Shown here: positions 45,504 to 54,399 of the stretch, piece after piece
Position numbering within the stretch: the stretch's first letter is position 1
Layout: the number at the start of each line of letters is the position of its first letter
Origin: Stenotrophomonas sp. ATCM1_4
GTDB taxonomy: Bacteria > Pseudomonadota > Gammaproteobacteria > Xanthomonadales > Xanthomonadaceae
Reading direction: 5' to 3'
DNA: 64,000 nt
NCBI RefSeq assembly: GCF_004348115.1
Contig: NZ_QPFB01000001.1
Coordinates: forward strand, 4,046,028 to 4,110,027
The notes under the pieces: model-generated
The model's database searches: none
The model's input: only the letters and a program-made list of their open reading frames with translations
What the model was told of the DNA's origin: nothing
Position numbers and translations under genes: made by a program

Positions 45504-45995
45504 ATGACTGGTTTCCGTTCGCTCCTGCTGCTGGCCGTGCTTGCATCGGCCAATGCGATGGCCACCGACGCTCCGCTGCGCCAGCCCCGCCCGCAGTTGC
45601 TCACCGCCGGCCAACCCAGCGCGCAACAGCTGCGCGATGCCGCCCGCTCCGGCGTCACCACCGTCATCGACCTGCGTCGGCCCGAGGAAGACCGCGGCTA
45701 CGACGAAGGCGCGCAGGCCGAGCAGCTCGGCCTGCGTTATGTCCGCCTGCCCATTGCCGGCACCGCCGACCTCACCACGGCCAACGCGCGCACCCTGCAG
45801 CGCCTGCTCGCACAAGACGACGGCACCACCCTGCTGCACTGCGCGTCGGGCAACCGTGCCGGCGCACTGCTGGCCCTGCTCAATGCCCGGCTCGAAGGTG
45901 CCTCCACCGACGACGCATTGCAGCTCGGCCGCGCGGCCGGCATGACCTCGCTGGAGGCCAGCGCGCGCGACGCCATCGAGGCTCCTGTCCCCTGA
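45504..45995 (+). CDS. Secreted protein-tyrosine-phosphatase-like protein (DUF442 type)
   Basis: A 163-residue exported protein (signal peptide to about residue 21) with a dual-specificity-phosphatase-like domain: TAGQPSAQQLRDAARSG, VIDLRRPEEDRGYDEG and the P-loop HCASGNRAG with nucleophile Cys113 and Arg118, i.e. C-x5-R. The family also appears fused to beta-lactamase-like sulfur enzymes. The periplasmic substrate is unknown. The ATG at 45504 has CGGAGG 7 bases upstream, 22 bases after dnaG. Confidence 0.87.
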   Translation: MTGFRSLLLLAVLASANAMATDAPLRQPRPQLLTAGQPSAQQLRDAARSGVTTVIDLRRPEEDRGYDEGAQAEQLGLRYVRLPIAGTADLTTANARTLQRLLAQDDGTTLLHCASGNRAGALLALLNARLEGASTDDALQLGRAAGMTSLEASARDAIEAPVP

Positions 45996-46035
45996 GCATG
46001 CCTTCACCCGCACCTGATCGAGGAACCCCTGCCTG

Positions 46036-47013
46036 ATGAAACGCTGGTGGTCGCGCCTGCGGCCTGACAACTTCACCCTCGCGCTGCTCGCCACCATCGC
46101 GCTGGCCACCGTGTTGCCGATGAGCGGCGCGTTGGCCCGTGGCTTCGACCACTTCACCGACATCGCCATCGCCGCGCTGTTCTTCCTGCACGGCGCGCGG
46201 CTGTCGCGCGAGTCGATCATCGCCGGCATGCTCCACTGGCGCCTGCACCTGGTGATCCTGGCCTGCACGTTCGTGCTGTTCCCGCTGCTGGGGCTGGCCT
46301 TCAAGCCGCTGTCCGGCGCGCTGCTGACACCGGAGCTGTACCTGGGCGTGCTGTTCCTGTGCACCCTGCCCTCCACCGTGCAATCGTCGATCGCCTTCAC
46401 CTCGATGGCCGGTGGCAACGTGCCGGCCGCGGTCTGCGCCGCGTCGCTGTCGAGCATCCTCGGGGTGTTCCTGACCCCATTGCTGATGACCCTGCTGGCC
46501 GGCACGCAGGGCGGCATGGCCAATCCGCTGCATGCGGTCGGCGCGATCATGCTGCAACTGCTGGTGCCCTTCGTCGCCGGCCACCTGCTGCGCCCGGTGA
46601 TCGGCGGCTGGGTGGAACGACAGCGCCCACTGCTGCGCTACACCGACCAGGGCACGGTGCTGCTGGTGGTGTATGCCGCCTTCGGTGAGTCGGTCAACGA
46701 AGGCCTGTGGACCAAGACGCCGCTGGTCTCGCTGCTGACCACCGCGGTGATCGCGGTGGTGTTGCTGGCCATCGCCATGCCCGGCATCACCTGGCTCGCG
46801 CGCAGGCTGGGCTTCAGCCGCGAGGACGAGATCCCCATCGTGTTCTGCGGCTCCAAGAAGAGCCTGGCCACCGGCGTACCGATCGCCAAGGTGCTGTTCG
46901 CCGGCGGCAGCCTCGGTGCGATCGTGTTGCCGATCATGATCTACCACCAGATCCAGCTGATCGTCTGCTCGATGGTCGCCCAACGCTACGCCGCGAAGAA
47001 CAGGAAGCTCTAG
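46036..47013 (+). CDS. Bile acid:sodium symporter-like transporter (SBF family, YfeH type)
   Basis: A 325-residue inner-membrane protein with nine or ten helices. Landmarks are FFLHGARLSRESI, LCTLPSTVQSSIAFTSMAGGN and FCGSKKSLATGVPIAKVLF, the last being the second conserved core of the SBF-like (PF13593) group. The substrate is unknown; family members carry organic anions. The gene follows the phosphatase-like gene after 40 bases. Confidence 0.92.
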   Translation: MKRWWSRLRPDNFTLALLATIALATVLPMSGALARGFDHFTDIAIAALFFLHGARLSRESIIAGMLHWRLHLVILACTFVLFPLLGLAFKPLSGALLTPELYLGVLFLCTLPSTVQSSIAFTSMAGGNVPAAVCAASLSSILGVFLTPLLMTLLAGTQGGMANPLHAVGAIMLQLLVPFVAGHLLRPVIGGWVERQRPLLRYTDQGTVLLVVYAAFGESVNEGLWTKTPLVSLLTTAVIAVVLLAIAMPGITWLARRLGFSREDEIPIVFCGSKKSLATGVPIAKVLFAGGSLGAIVLPIMIYHQIQLIVCSMVAQRYAAKNRKL

Positions 47014-47139
47014 CAGCGGCCTCGGCCGCGAAGCAGTGGAACCCGCGGCTCAACGCAACGCAGGCCATCACGCAGTGCCGGGCAGACGGCTACCGCATGC
47101 GGCGACGCATCGCGAGTTTCGCGGCCAAGGCCGCTCCTG
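47014..47139. repeat. Inverted pair of REP-like elements, family 2
   Basis: CAGCGGCCTCGGCCGCGAAG (47014-47033) and, in reverse, TTTCGCGGCCAAGGCCGCTC (47117-47136). Each contains a palindromic AGCGGCC/GGCCGC core followed by GAA. They fill most of the gap between convergent genes. Confidence 0.8.
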
Positions 47140-47166
47140 CCGTCCTCGTTTGCGCCCCGCCCGGCG

Positions 47167-48060
47167 TTACAGCCAGGGCAGCAACCAGTGGTCCACCAGC
47201 AGGAAGGCGAACAGCGCCATCAGGTACACGATGGAATACCAGAACGTCTTCATGTTGAACATTTCGTCCGGCGGGTCCTGCATCTTCCATGCGTACCACA
47301 GGAACACGATGTTCAACACGCTGGCACCGCCCAGGTAGAACATCCCGCTCATGCCGATCGCCACCGGCAGCAGCGTCACCACCACCAGCACCACGGTGTA
47401 GATCAGGATCTGCCGGCGCGTATGCGGCACGCCGTGGGTCACCGGCAGCATCGGCACGTCGGCCTTGGCGTAGTCGGCGCGGCGGAAGATCGCCAGCGCC
47501 CAGAAGTGCGGTGGCGTCCACACGAAGATGATCAGCACCAGCAGCGAGGCATAGGCCCAATCGGAGCTGCCCTGCATGCCGGTCACCGCCGCCCAGCCCA
47601 GCAGCGGCGGAGTCGCGCCGGCCAGGCCGCCGATGACGATGTTCTGCGACGTCGCCCGCTTCAGGTACACGGTGTAGATCACCGCATAGCCGATCAGCGA
47701 GGCAAACGTGAGCACCGCGGTGATCACGTTCACCCACAGCACCAGCAGGGTCATCGACAGCGCCGTCAGCGCGCCGGCGAACACCAGCACCTGGCGCGGC
47801 GTGACCTTGCCCACCACCAGTGGCCGCCACGAGGTGCGTGCCATCTGCGCGTCGATGCGCGCGTCCAGCAGCTGGTTGATCGCCGCCGCGGCGGCGGCCG
47901 ACAACCAGATGCCGATGAAACCCACCGCACCGGACACCACCTGCGCGGTGGTCGGCAGGGTCGGGATGGCCAGGCACATGCCCACCAGGGCGGTGAACAC
48001 GATCAGTGCCACCACCTTGGGCTTGGTCAGGTCCCAATAGTCTTGCCAGGTCGCGCTCAT
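47167..48060 (-). CDS. ctaB: Protoheme IX farnesyltransferase (heme O synthase)
   Basis: Adds a farnesyl group to heme B to make heme O, the precursor of the heme A used by the aa3 oxidase encoded upstream. It has 297 residues and nine membrane helices of the UbiA prenyltransferase type. The prenyl-diphosphate motif is [20 protein letters not shown] and the second conserved loop is [15 protein letters not shown]. The ATG at 48060 has GGAG 7 bases upstream inside the end of ctaA; only 4 bases separate the genes. Confidence 0.96.
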   Translation of the reverse strand: MSATWQDYWDLTKPKVVALIVFTALVGMCLAIPTLPTTAQVVSGAVGFIGIWLSAAAAAAINQLLDARIDAQMARTSWRPLVVGKVTPRQVLVFAGALTALSMTLLVLWVNVITAVLTFASLIGYAVIYTVYLKRATSQNIVIGGLAGATPPLLGWAAVTGMQGSSDWAYASLLVLIIFVWTPPHFWALAIFRRADYAKADVPMLPVTHGVPHTRRQILIYTVVLVVVTLLPVAIGMSGMFYLGGASVLNIVFLWYAWKMQDPPDEMFNMKTFWYSIVYLMALFAFLLVDHWLLPWL

Positions 48061-48064
48061 GCCA

Positions 48065-49228
48065 TCACTCCGGGGCACGCAGGCGTGCGAGCAACGACAC
48101 CAGCACGAACAACAGCGCCACTGCCCCGCCGCTGTGCATCACCGCCACCGCCAGCGGCAGAGCCAGCTTGACGTTGAGCACGCCCAGGCTGATCTGCAGC
48201 AGCACCAGCAGGCCCAACGCGGTCGACCAGCCGCGCATGCCGGGCAGGCGGAACATGCGGACCGACAGCACCAGCAGGTACAGCGACACCACAATGGCCA
48301 TCATCCGGTGCGCCATCTGGATCGCGATGCGCGAGGCGCCGTCGAGCACGCCACCTTCGTAATCCACGCCGATGCCGCGCCACAGGGTGAAGCCTTCGCC
48401 GTAGTTCTGCTGCGGCCACCACTGGCTGACGCAGCGCGGGAAGTTGTCCAGCGACACGCTGCCGCCACCGCAGGCCAGCGCCGCGTAGTTGGCGCTGACC
48501 CAGCCACCGAGCGCGATCTGCAGCACCAGCAGGGCCAGGCCGGCACGCAGCCACCAGCGCAGGCGCGGCGCCTCGGCCAAGGTGATCGGCAGGTGCGTGG
48601 CCCGCCAGGCCATCCACACCAGCAGGCCGAACATGGCCATGCCACCGAGCAGATGGCCCATCACCACGATCGGCTTGAGCAGCCAGGTCACCGTCCACAT
48701 GCCCAGCAGGGCCTGGAACACCACCACCGCCAGGGTCAGCACCGCCGCCCGTGCCAGGTCGAGGTTGGACCAGCGCAGCGCCGCCAGCAGCAGGATCGCC
48801 TCGCCGCCGATGGCCAGCACGCTCGAAGCCACGTGCTCGCCGCGCATGTACAGGGGAATGGCCAGCGCCACCAGCACCGAGGCGGTGACGATCTGGGCGA
48901 TGCCATGCCGGCGCCGGCGTGCCGCCAGCAGCGCCAGGGTCAGCACCTCGACGCCGAGCAGGCCGGCCAGGAAGCGATGCACCTGCTCGCGCCAGGCCTT
49001 GTGGCTCTCCAGCGGGCGGATCTCGCTGGCCACGTGCTGGGCGGCTTCCATCTGGGTCTGCGGCCAGGTCACGCGGCCGTAGCAGGTCGGCCAGTCCGGG
49101 CAGCTCAGCCCGGCATCGGACAGCCGCACGAACGAACCGAACATGATCGTGCTGGCGGTCATGATCAGTGCGAACCACGCCAGGCGGTGGAAATTGCGGT
49201 ACAGCGCCGGACGCGCGTGGGCATTCAT
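48065..49228 (-). CDS. ctaA: Heme A synthase
   Basis: Oxidises heme O to heme A in the inner membrane. It has 387 residues with eight helices in two similar halves. Heme-ligand histidines appear in the [20 protein letters not shown] and VMHSGGA contexts. The loop pairs [10 protein letters not shown] and [15 protein letters not shown] carry the conserved cysteines. It is preceded by the SCO-like gene (10 bases) and followed by ctaB. Confidence 0.95.
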   Translation of the reverse strand: MNAHARPALYRNFHRLAWFALIMTASTIMFGSFVRLSDAGLSCPDWPTCYGRVTWPQTQMEAAQHVASEIRPLESHKAWREQVHRFLAGLLGVEVLTLALLAARRRRHGIAQIVTASVLVALAIPLYMRGEHVASSVLAIGGEAILLLAALRWSNLDLARAAVLTLAVVVFQALLGMWTVTWLLKPIVVMGHLLGGMAMFGLLVWMAWRATHLPITLAEAPRLRWWLRAGLALLVLQIALGGWVSANYAALACGGGSVSLDNFPRCVSQWWPQQNYGEGFTLWRGIGVDYEGGVLDGASRIAIQMAHRMMAIVVSLYLLVLSVRMFRLPGMRGWSTALGLLVLLQISLGVLNVKLALPLAVAVMHSGGAVALLFVLVSLLARLRAPE

Positions 49229-49238
49229 CGAACGGGAC

Positions 49239-49814
49239 TCACTTCAGTTTCAACAGCCTGGAAAGGTCGGCCCGCAATCCACCGGGTTCGAAGCCGGGCG
49301 CATAGCGCAACACCACAAAGCCATTGGGATCAATCACATACACCGGGGTTCCAGCCGGGTCATCGACACCCGGCAGCTTCGCCCGGAACGCGGGCTGGGC
49401 CTGCAGAACCTTCAGTGCCGGCGTGACCGCCACCGCTGCCGGCGGCGAGCCCAGCCACAATATCTCGACATTATCCGCGTTATGCCCGAACAGCTGCCAG
49501 ACCTTGTCCAATTGCTGCGACAAAGTGACGCAGGCCGGTGCGCAATCGGCCGGCGGCGCCAGCACGATGCGCCAGGTGCGTTCGGCCGGATTCCAGGCAT
49601 AGGGCTGGCCGTCGGCCAGCCGCAGCGGTTCCTGGCGCAGATCGATCGGCGGCTCGTACAGCTGCCCATGGTTGCGGTTGATCTGCGGGGTCCAGCCGGA
49701 GAAACGCAGGATGCCGGCCAGCGCCATCGAACCGAAGAACATCGCGAAGATCAGCAGCAGCACGCGGCGGCCCTTGTTGCGGACGGCAAGCTGTTCGGGC
49801 GTGAGGGCATTCAT
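49239..49814 (-). CDS. SCO-like membrane-anchored thioredoxin-fold protein (oxidase assembly)
   Basis: A 191-residue protein with one N-terminal membrane helix (about residues 18-36) and a periplasmic thioredoxin-like domain. The pair Cys91-x3-Cys95 (DCAPACVTL) matches the copper-binding CxxxC of SCO proteins, and the C-terminal PVYVIDPNGFVVLRYAPGF is the usual thioredoxin-fold edge. I did not find the third SCO ligand (histidine) clearly, so it could be a reductase rather than a copper carrier. The location among oxidase assembly genes supports a role in CuA maturation. Confidence 0.82.
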   Translation of the reverse strand: MNALTPEQLAVRNKGRRVLLLIFAMFFGSMALAGILRFSGWTPQINRNHGQLYEPPIDLRQEPLRLADGQPYAWNPAERTWRIVLAPPADCAPACVTLSQQLDKVWQLFGHNADNVEILWLGSPPAAVAVTPALKVLQAQPAFRAKLPGVDDPAGTPVYVIDPNGFVVLRYAPGFEPGGLRADLSRLLKLK

Positions 49815-50028
49815 GCGTGGCAGTTTCCCATGTGGACCAGTGAACTCGAACGTCTGTCGGTGGGCAACCGGGGCCATTCCCCGCCCGGCACCAACGCCGG
49901 GAAGAAAGGAATGACAAGCAACGCCCTGCACGCCATCGGCAGACGGGCCGATGAACGCCCGTGGCGCTGCCGGAGAATCGAACGGACCCGGGAGAAACGG
50001 CTCCTGCCCGCGCCGCGGCATCGCCCCG
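49815..50028. other. Gap inside the oxidase cluster, nothing recognised
   Basis: These 214 bases between the SCO-like gene and SURF1 remain open in the SCO frame, but the translation is not protein-like. No hairpin or promoter stands out. Confidence 0.4.
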
Positions 50029-50748
50029 TCACCGCCTGGCCCGCCCGCGCCGCCATTGCAGCACCACGGCGATCACCAGCACCGCCAAGGCCATCGCGAA
50101 CCATTGCACCGCGTAGCCGAGGTGGCGTGACGGCGGCAGCGTGTTGGGCAGCAACTCCAGGTCGCGCTCGTATCCCAGCGGCAACGCAGGATCCAACCGC
50201 AGCACCTGCGGGGCCATGGGCGCATCCGCCACTCCCAGCGCGCGGGAAATGGCCGGCAATTCGATGCGCGTGGCCAGCCAGGTCCGCGGCTGATCGGCCG
50301 CTGCCAGTGCCGGGCCCAGCGCGAGCCCGGCCGAAGGGGGGGGCGCCCACAGGCCTTCCAGCGTCTGTACGCCCGGCTGCGGCGTGATCACCGGCATCCG
50401 CCTGTCCGCCGGCAACGGCAGCCAGCCCAGGTCCACCAGCACCACCTGCCCGCCGTCGGCACGCGCCGGCTGGTAGACCTTCACCCCGGCCCGGCCGTGG
50501 CGCAGCTGGTTGTCCAGCAGGATGCTGCCGGGCAGGAACTGCAGCCGGTCGCGCACCCAGTGCAGCTCCCGCGGCGCCTGCATGGCCTGCTGCACGGCCA
50601 TCGCCTTCTCGCGCCCGGGCGGCACCTGGTCCAGCAGGGCCTGCTTCTCGTGCATGCGCTGCAGCTGCCAGACGCCCAGGCCGCAGAACACCGTCGCCAC
50701 CAACAGCGCCAACGACCAGCCGAACGCGCTTGTGTGCTGTCGCGTCAT
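50029..50748 (-). CDS. surf1: SURF1 family cytochrome oxidase assembly protein
   Basis: A 239-residue inner-membrane protein with one helix at each end (residues about 10-27 and 213-231) and a periplasmic middle, the SURF1 layout. Motifs: GVWQLQRMHEKQALLD after the first helix, VLVDLGWLP in the middle and HLGYAVQWFAMAL before the last helix. It helps insert heme A into subunit I. Start ATG at 50748. Confidence 0.92.
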   Translation of the reverse strand: MTRQHTSAFGWSLALLVATVFCGLGVWQLQRMHEKQALLDQVPPGREKAMAVQQAMQAPRELHWVRDRLQFLPGSILLDNQLRHGRAGVKVYQPARADGGQVVLVDLGWLPLPADRRMPVITPQPGVQTLEGLWAPPPSAGLALGPALAAADQPRTWLATRIELPAISRALGVADAPMAPQVLRLDPALPLGYERDLELLPNTLPPSRHLGYAVQWFAMALAVLVIAVVLQWRRGRARR

Positions 50749-50805
50749 GACAAGCGGCCCCGGAGCGGGTGATATAGCGTTGCCAATTCACCCATCGGGC
50801 CGCGC

Positions 50806-51024
50806 ATGAACGATTCGTTGAAGACCTTGCTGGTAATCGCGTTTCTGATCGTCATCGTCTGGAATCTGGGAGCCGGCCTCTACTACCTGATGATCGATCG
50901 TGGCCAGACCAAACGCACGGTCAACGCGCTCACGCGGCGCATCGTCCTGTCGGTGGTGCTGATCCTGCTGGTCGGGCTGGGCATCTACACCGGCTGGATC
51001 AAGCCGCACGGCGTCGGCGGCTAA
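50806..51024 (+). CDS. Twin transmembrane protein (DUF2909)
   Basis: A 72-residue protein with two membrane helices (about 7-27 and 45-64) joined by a basic loop (MIDRGQTKRTVNALTRRI), ending GWIKPHG, the DUF2909 pattern. The gene usually sits in the oxidase cluster in the same direction as ctaE; here it is on the opposite strand, divergent from SURF1 and convergent with ctaE. Function unknown, presumably oxidase assembly. Confidence 0.88.
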   Translation: MNDSLKTLLVIAFLIVIVWNLGAGLYYLMIDRGQTKRTVNALTRRIVLSVVLILLVGLGIYTGWIKPHGVGG

Positions 51025-51091
51025 GTCGCAGCAGAACGGGAGTGAAGCCCATCAGCGCTTCACCTCCCTGCGTGCCATGCGTCCGCGTCGA

Positions 51092-51967
51092 TCAGAGCAC
51101 GTAGACGAACAGGAACAGCATCAGCCACACCACGTCGACGAAGTGCCAGTACCACGCCGCCGCTTCGAAGCCGAAATGGTTGTCGCGGGTGAAATGCCCC
51201 TTGGCCGCGCGCAACCACATCACGATCAACATGATCGTGCCCAGCGCCACGTGGGCACCGTGGAAGCCGGTCAGCATGAAGAACGTGGAGCCGTAGATGC
51301 CCGAACCCAGCGTCAGGTTCAGCTCCTTGTAGGCATGGATGTATTCCTCGGCCTGCAACGTCAGGAACACGCAGCCGAGCACGATGGTCAGGCCCAGCCA
51401 GGTCAGCAGCTGCTTGCGGTTGCCTGCCTTGAGCGCATGGTGGGCGATGGTCAGGGTCACGCCGGAGGTCAACAGGATCAATGTGTTGATCAGCGGCAGG
51501 CCCCACGCCGGGATGGTCTGGAACGCACCGCCGATATCGGCCGGGCCGTTGGTCGGCCAGGCCGCCGAGTAGCCGCTCCACAGCAGGTCGTTGGTCGCCA
51601 CGCCATGGCCTTCGCCACCGAGCCACGGCAGGCCCATGTTGCGCGTGTAGAACAATGCGCCGAAGAACGCGCCGAAGAACATCACCTCGGAGAAGATGAA
51701 CCAGATCATCCCCATCCGGAACGAGCCGTCGACCTGCCGGTTGTAGTTGCCGGCCACCGATTCGCGGATGACGTCGCCGAACCAGAGGAACAGGGTGAAC
51801 ACCAGCATCGCCAGCCCGACGAAGAAGGTCCAGCGCCCCCAGCTGGCGTCGTTGAGCCAGCTGGCCACCCCCACCATCAGCACCAGCATGGCGATCGAGC
51901 CGACGAAGGGCCATTTGCTCTGGCTCGGCACGAAGTAGACGTTGGCATCAGGCGTGTTGTGGGCCAT
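51092..51967 (-). CDS. ctaE: Cytochrome c oxidase subunit III
   Basis: A 291-residue seven-helix subunit of the aa3 oxidase, which stabilises subunit I. Family motifs: FIFSEVMFFGAFFGALFY, the LLLTSG-type stretch at TLILLTSGVTLTIAHHAL, QAEEYIHAY, GFHGAHVALG and the closing WHFVDVVWLMLF. The ATG at 51967 gives MAHNTPDANVYFVP. It follows ctaG. Confidence 0.97.
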   Translation of the reverse strand: MAHNTPDANVYFVPSQSKWPFVGSIAMLVLMVGVASWLNDASWGRWTFFVGLAMLVFTLFLWFGDVIRESVAGNYNRQVDGSFRMGMIWFIFSEVMFFGAFFGALFYTRNMGLPWLGGEGHGVATNDLLWSGYSAAWPTNGPADIGGAFQTIPAWGLPLINTLILLTSGVTLTIAHHALKAGNRKQLLTWLGLTIVLGCVFLTLQAEEYIHAYKELNLTLGSGIYGSTFFMLTGFHGAHVALGTIMLIVMWLRAAKGHFTRDNHFGFEAAAWYWHFVDVVWLMLFLFVYVL

Positions 51968-51989
51968 GGCGTTGCTTCCGGGTCCGTGA

Positions 51990-52583
51990 TCAGGGAGCTG
52001 CATGGGCGGCGGCCGCGGTCGAAGCCGGGGCCAGCTGCTCGGTCAGCGCATCATTCTTGTAGAACGTGTACGACAGGGTGATGGTGCTCACGTCATCCGG
52101 CAGGTCCGGGTCGACGATGAAGCGCACCGGCATCTCGCGCTGCTCCCCGGCCTGCAGGGTCTGCGCGGTGAAGCAGAAGCATTCGGTCTTGTTGAAGAAG
52201 CCGGAGGCACGCGCCGGCGCCACCGACGGCACCGCGCTGCCCACCAGCGGCCGTTCGCTTTCGTTGCGGGCGTAGTACAGCGCCTCGTTCAACTCACCCG
52301 GCACCACGTCCATCGTCAGCTTTTCCGGATGGAACGCCCACGGCAGCTTGGAGTTCACGCCACCATCGAACTCCACCCGCACCGTGCGCCGGGCCTTGCC
52401 GGCACCGTCATGCGTGGCCGCCGCCTGGCTGGCGCCGCGTTCCAGCCGCACGCCGAACACTTTCTCGCAGGCGATGCGGTACAGCGGCACCAGCGAGAAG
52501 GTCAGCACGAACACGCCCAGCGCAACGCCGATCAGCCGGACCATGCCGGCATTGCGGGCGGGCTTGGGCGCAGGCGTGGTCAC
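51990..52583 (-). CDS. ctaG: Cytochrome c oxidase assembly protein CtaG (Cox11)
   Basis: A 197-residue membrane-anchored copper chaperone that delivers CuB to subunit I. It has one helix (about 15-33), then a periplasmic Ig-like domain with the copper motif [10 protein letters not shown] and the conserved FNKTECFC and [18 protein letters not shown] segments. The start is GTG at 52583, which overlaps the TGA of the small upstream gene (GTGA), so translation is coupled. Confidence 0.94.
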   Translation of the reverse strand: MTTPAPKPARNAGMVRLIGVALGVFVLTFSLVPLYRIACEKVFGVRLERGASQAAATHDGAGKARRTVRVEFDGGVNSKLPWAFHPEKLTMDVVPGELNEALYYARNESERPLVGSAVPSVAPARASGFFNKTECFCFTAQTLQAGEQREMPVRFIVDPDLPDDVSTITLSYTFYKNDALTEQLAPASTAAAAHAAP

Positions 52584-52711
52584 TGCGCCAGCACCCCGGA
52601 CAGGATGAAGCCGACGTACACCGCCACCGCGATCACGCCCACCACCAGCGCGGTGCGGCGTGCACGCCGACGGCGCTGGGCCAGTTCATCAGGTTGCCAC
52701 TGGCTGTTCAT
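52580..52711 (-). CDS. Small single-helix protein in the oxidase operon (43 residues)
   Basis: A 43-residue protein: [18 protein letters not shown] followed by one membrane helix (about residues 20-40) and a short tail. GAGGAG lies 6 bases before the ATG and its stop overlaps the ctaG start, two strong signs of a real gene. Small proteins at this place between ctaD and ctaG are known in other proteobacteria as oxidase small assembly proteins; membership of that group is likely but not proven here. Confidence 0.85.
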   Translation of the reverse strand: MNSQWQPDELAQRRRRARRTALVVGVIAVAVYVGFILSGVLAQ

Positions 52712-52721
52712 GCCCTGCTCC

Positions 52722-54332
52722 TCAATGCGTCACGTCGTCGTGGGCCAGGTCGCCCGGCTTGATCACCGGCGGGACGGTGAAGGTGTGCGCCGGTGCCGGC
52801 GACGGCACGGTCCATTCCAGGCCCCTGGCGCTTTCCCAGGCACGCGCTTCGGCACGCTTGCCGCTGCGCAGCGAGGACAACAGGATGCCGGCCATCAGGA
52901 ACGGGGTGACGAACATGCCGAACGCACCGATCGAGCTGACCAGGTTCCAGTCGGCGAACACCGGGTTGTAGTCGGGGATGCGGCGCGGCATGCCGGCCAG
53001 GCCCAGGAAGTGCTGCGGGAAGAACAGCAGGTTGACGAACACCATCGTCCACCAGAAATGGAACTTGCCCCAGAACTCGTTGTACATGCGACCGGTCCAC
53101 TTCGGCCACCAGTAGTACACCGCCGCGATCAGCGCCAGCACCGCACCGGTGACCAGCACGTAATGGAAGTGCGCCACCACGAAGTAGGTGTCGTGGTACT
53201 GGAAGTCGGCCGGCACGATGGCCAGCATCAGGCCGGAGAAGCCACCGATGGTGAACAGGATGACGAAGGCGATGGAGAACAGCATCGGCGTCTCGAACGT
53301 CAGCGAGCCCTCCCACATCGTGCTGACCCAGTTGAACACCTTCACGCCGGTCGGGATCGAGATCAGCATCGTGGCGAACATGAAGTAGATCTCGCCGCCC
53401 AACGGCATGCCCACAGTGAACATGTGGTGCGCCCACACGATGAACGACAGGAAGGCGATGGCGGCAGTTGCGTACACCATCGCCTGGTAACCGAACAGCG
53501 GCTTGCGGCTGAAGGTGGGGAGGATCTCGCTGACCACGCCGAACGCCGGCAGGATCATGATGTAGACCTCCGGGTGACCGAAGAACCAGAAGATGTGCTG
53601 GTACATCACCGGGTCACCGCCACCGGCGGCATTGAAGAAGCTGGTACCGAAGAACTTGTCGGTCAGCAGCATGGTCACCGCACCGGCCAGCACCGGCATC
53701 ACCGCGATCAGCAGGAACGCGGTGATCAGCCAGGTCCAGCAGAAGATCGGCATCTTCAGCAGGTCGATGCCCGGCGCGCGCATGTTCAACACGGTGGCGA
53801 TGATGTTGATCGCGCCCATGATCGAACTGATGCCGGCCACATGGATGGCGAACACGCTGAAGGCCACGTTGTAGCCGCCCTGCAGCGACAGCGGCGGGTA
53901 CAGCGTCCAGCCACCAGCAGGGGCGCCACCGGGCAGGAACAGCGTCATCAGCAGCAGGGTGAAGGCCACCGGCAGCAGCCAGAACGACCAGTTGTTCATG
54001 CGCGGCAGCGCCATGTCCGGCGCGCCGATCTGCAGCGGGATCATCCAATTGGCCAGGCCGACGAAGGCCGGCATCACGCCACCGAAGATCATCACCAGCG
54101 CATGCACGGTGGTCATCTGGTTGAAGAATTCCGGCTTGACGTACTGCAGGCCGGGTTGCGCCAGCTCCAGCCGGATCACCACGCTCATCGCCGCACCGAT
54201 GATGAACATCGTGAAGCTGAAGAGCAGGTACAGCGTGCCGATGTCCTTGTGGTTGGTGGAGAAGAACCAGCGTTCGAAGAAGCTTTGGTGGTGACCGTGG
54301 TGCTCGGAGTGATCCACTGCGGAGTTCGCCAT
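52722..54332 (-). CDS. ctaD: Cytochrome c oxidase subunit I
   Basis: The 536-residue catalytic subunit of the aa3 oxidase, with twelve helices holding heme a and the heme a3-CuB site. The copper/tyrosine helix is FWFFGHPEVYIMILPAFG (His-Tyr pair), the K-channel and CuB histidines are in VWAHHMFTVG, and HFHYVLVTG carries the heme ligands. Glu in GHPE and Asp in the N-terminal region fit an A-type oxidase. The ATG at 54332 has GAGGTG 8 bases upstream. Confidence 0.98.
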   Translation of the reverse strand: MANSAVDHSEHHGHHQSFFERWFFSTNHKDIGTLYLLFSFTMFIIGAAMSVVIRLELAQPGLQYVKPEFFNQMTTVHALVMIFGGVMPAFVGLANWMIPLQIGAPDMALPRMNNWSFWLLPVAFTLLLMTLFLPGGAPAGGWTLYPPLSLQGGYNVAFSVFAIHVAGISSIMGAINIIATVLNMRAPGIDLLKMPIFCWTWLITAFLLIAVMPVLAGAVTMLLTDKFFGTSFFNAAGGGDPVMYQHIFWFFGHPEVYIMILPAFGVVSEILPTFSRKPLFGYQAMVYATAAIAFLSFIVWAHHMFTVGMPLGGEIYFMFATMLISIPTGVKVFNWVSTMWEGSLTFETPMLFSIAFVILFTIGGFSGLMLAIVPADFQYHDTYFVVAHFHYVLVTGAVLALIAAVYYWWPKWTGRMYNEFWGKFHFWWTMVFVNLLFFPQHFLGLAGMPRRIPDYNPVFADWNLVSSIGAFGMFVTPFLMAGILLSSLRSGKRAEARAWESARGLEWTVPSPAPAHTFTVPPVIKPGDLAHDDVTH

Positions 54333-54399
54333 TGCAACTACACCTCGTTAATCCAGTTTCCAGGCATCGCGCCGGCCTGCCGGCCGGCACGCAGTGGGA

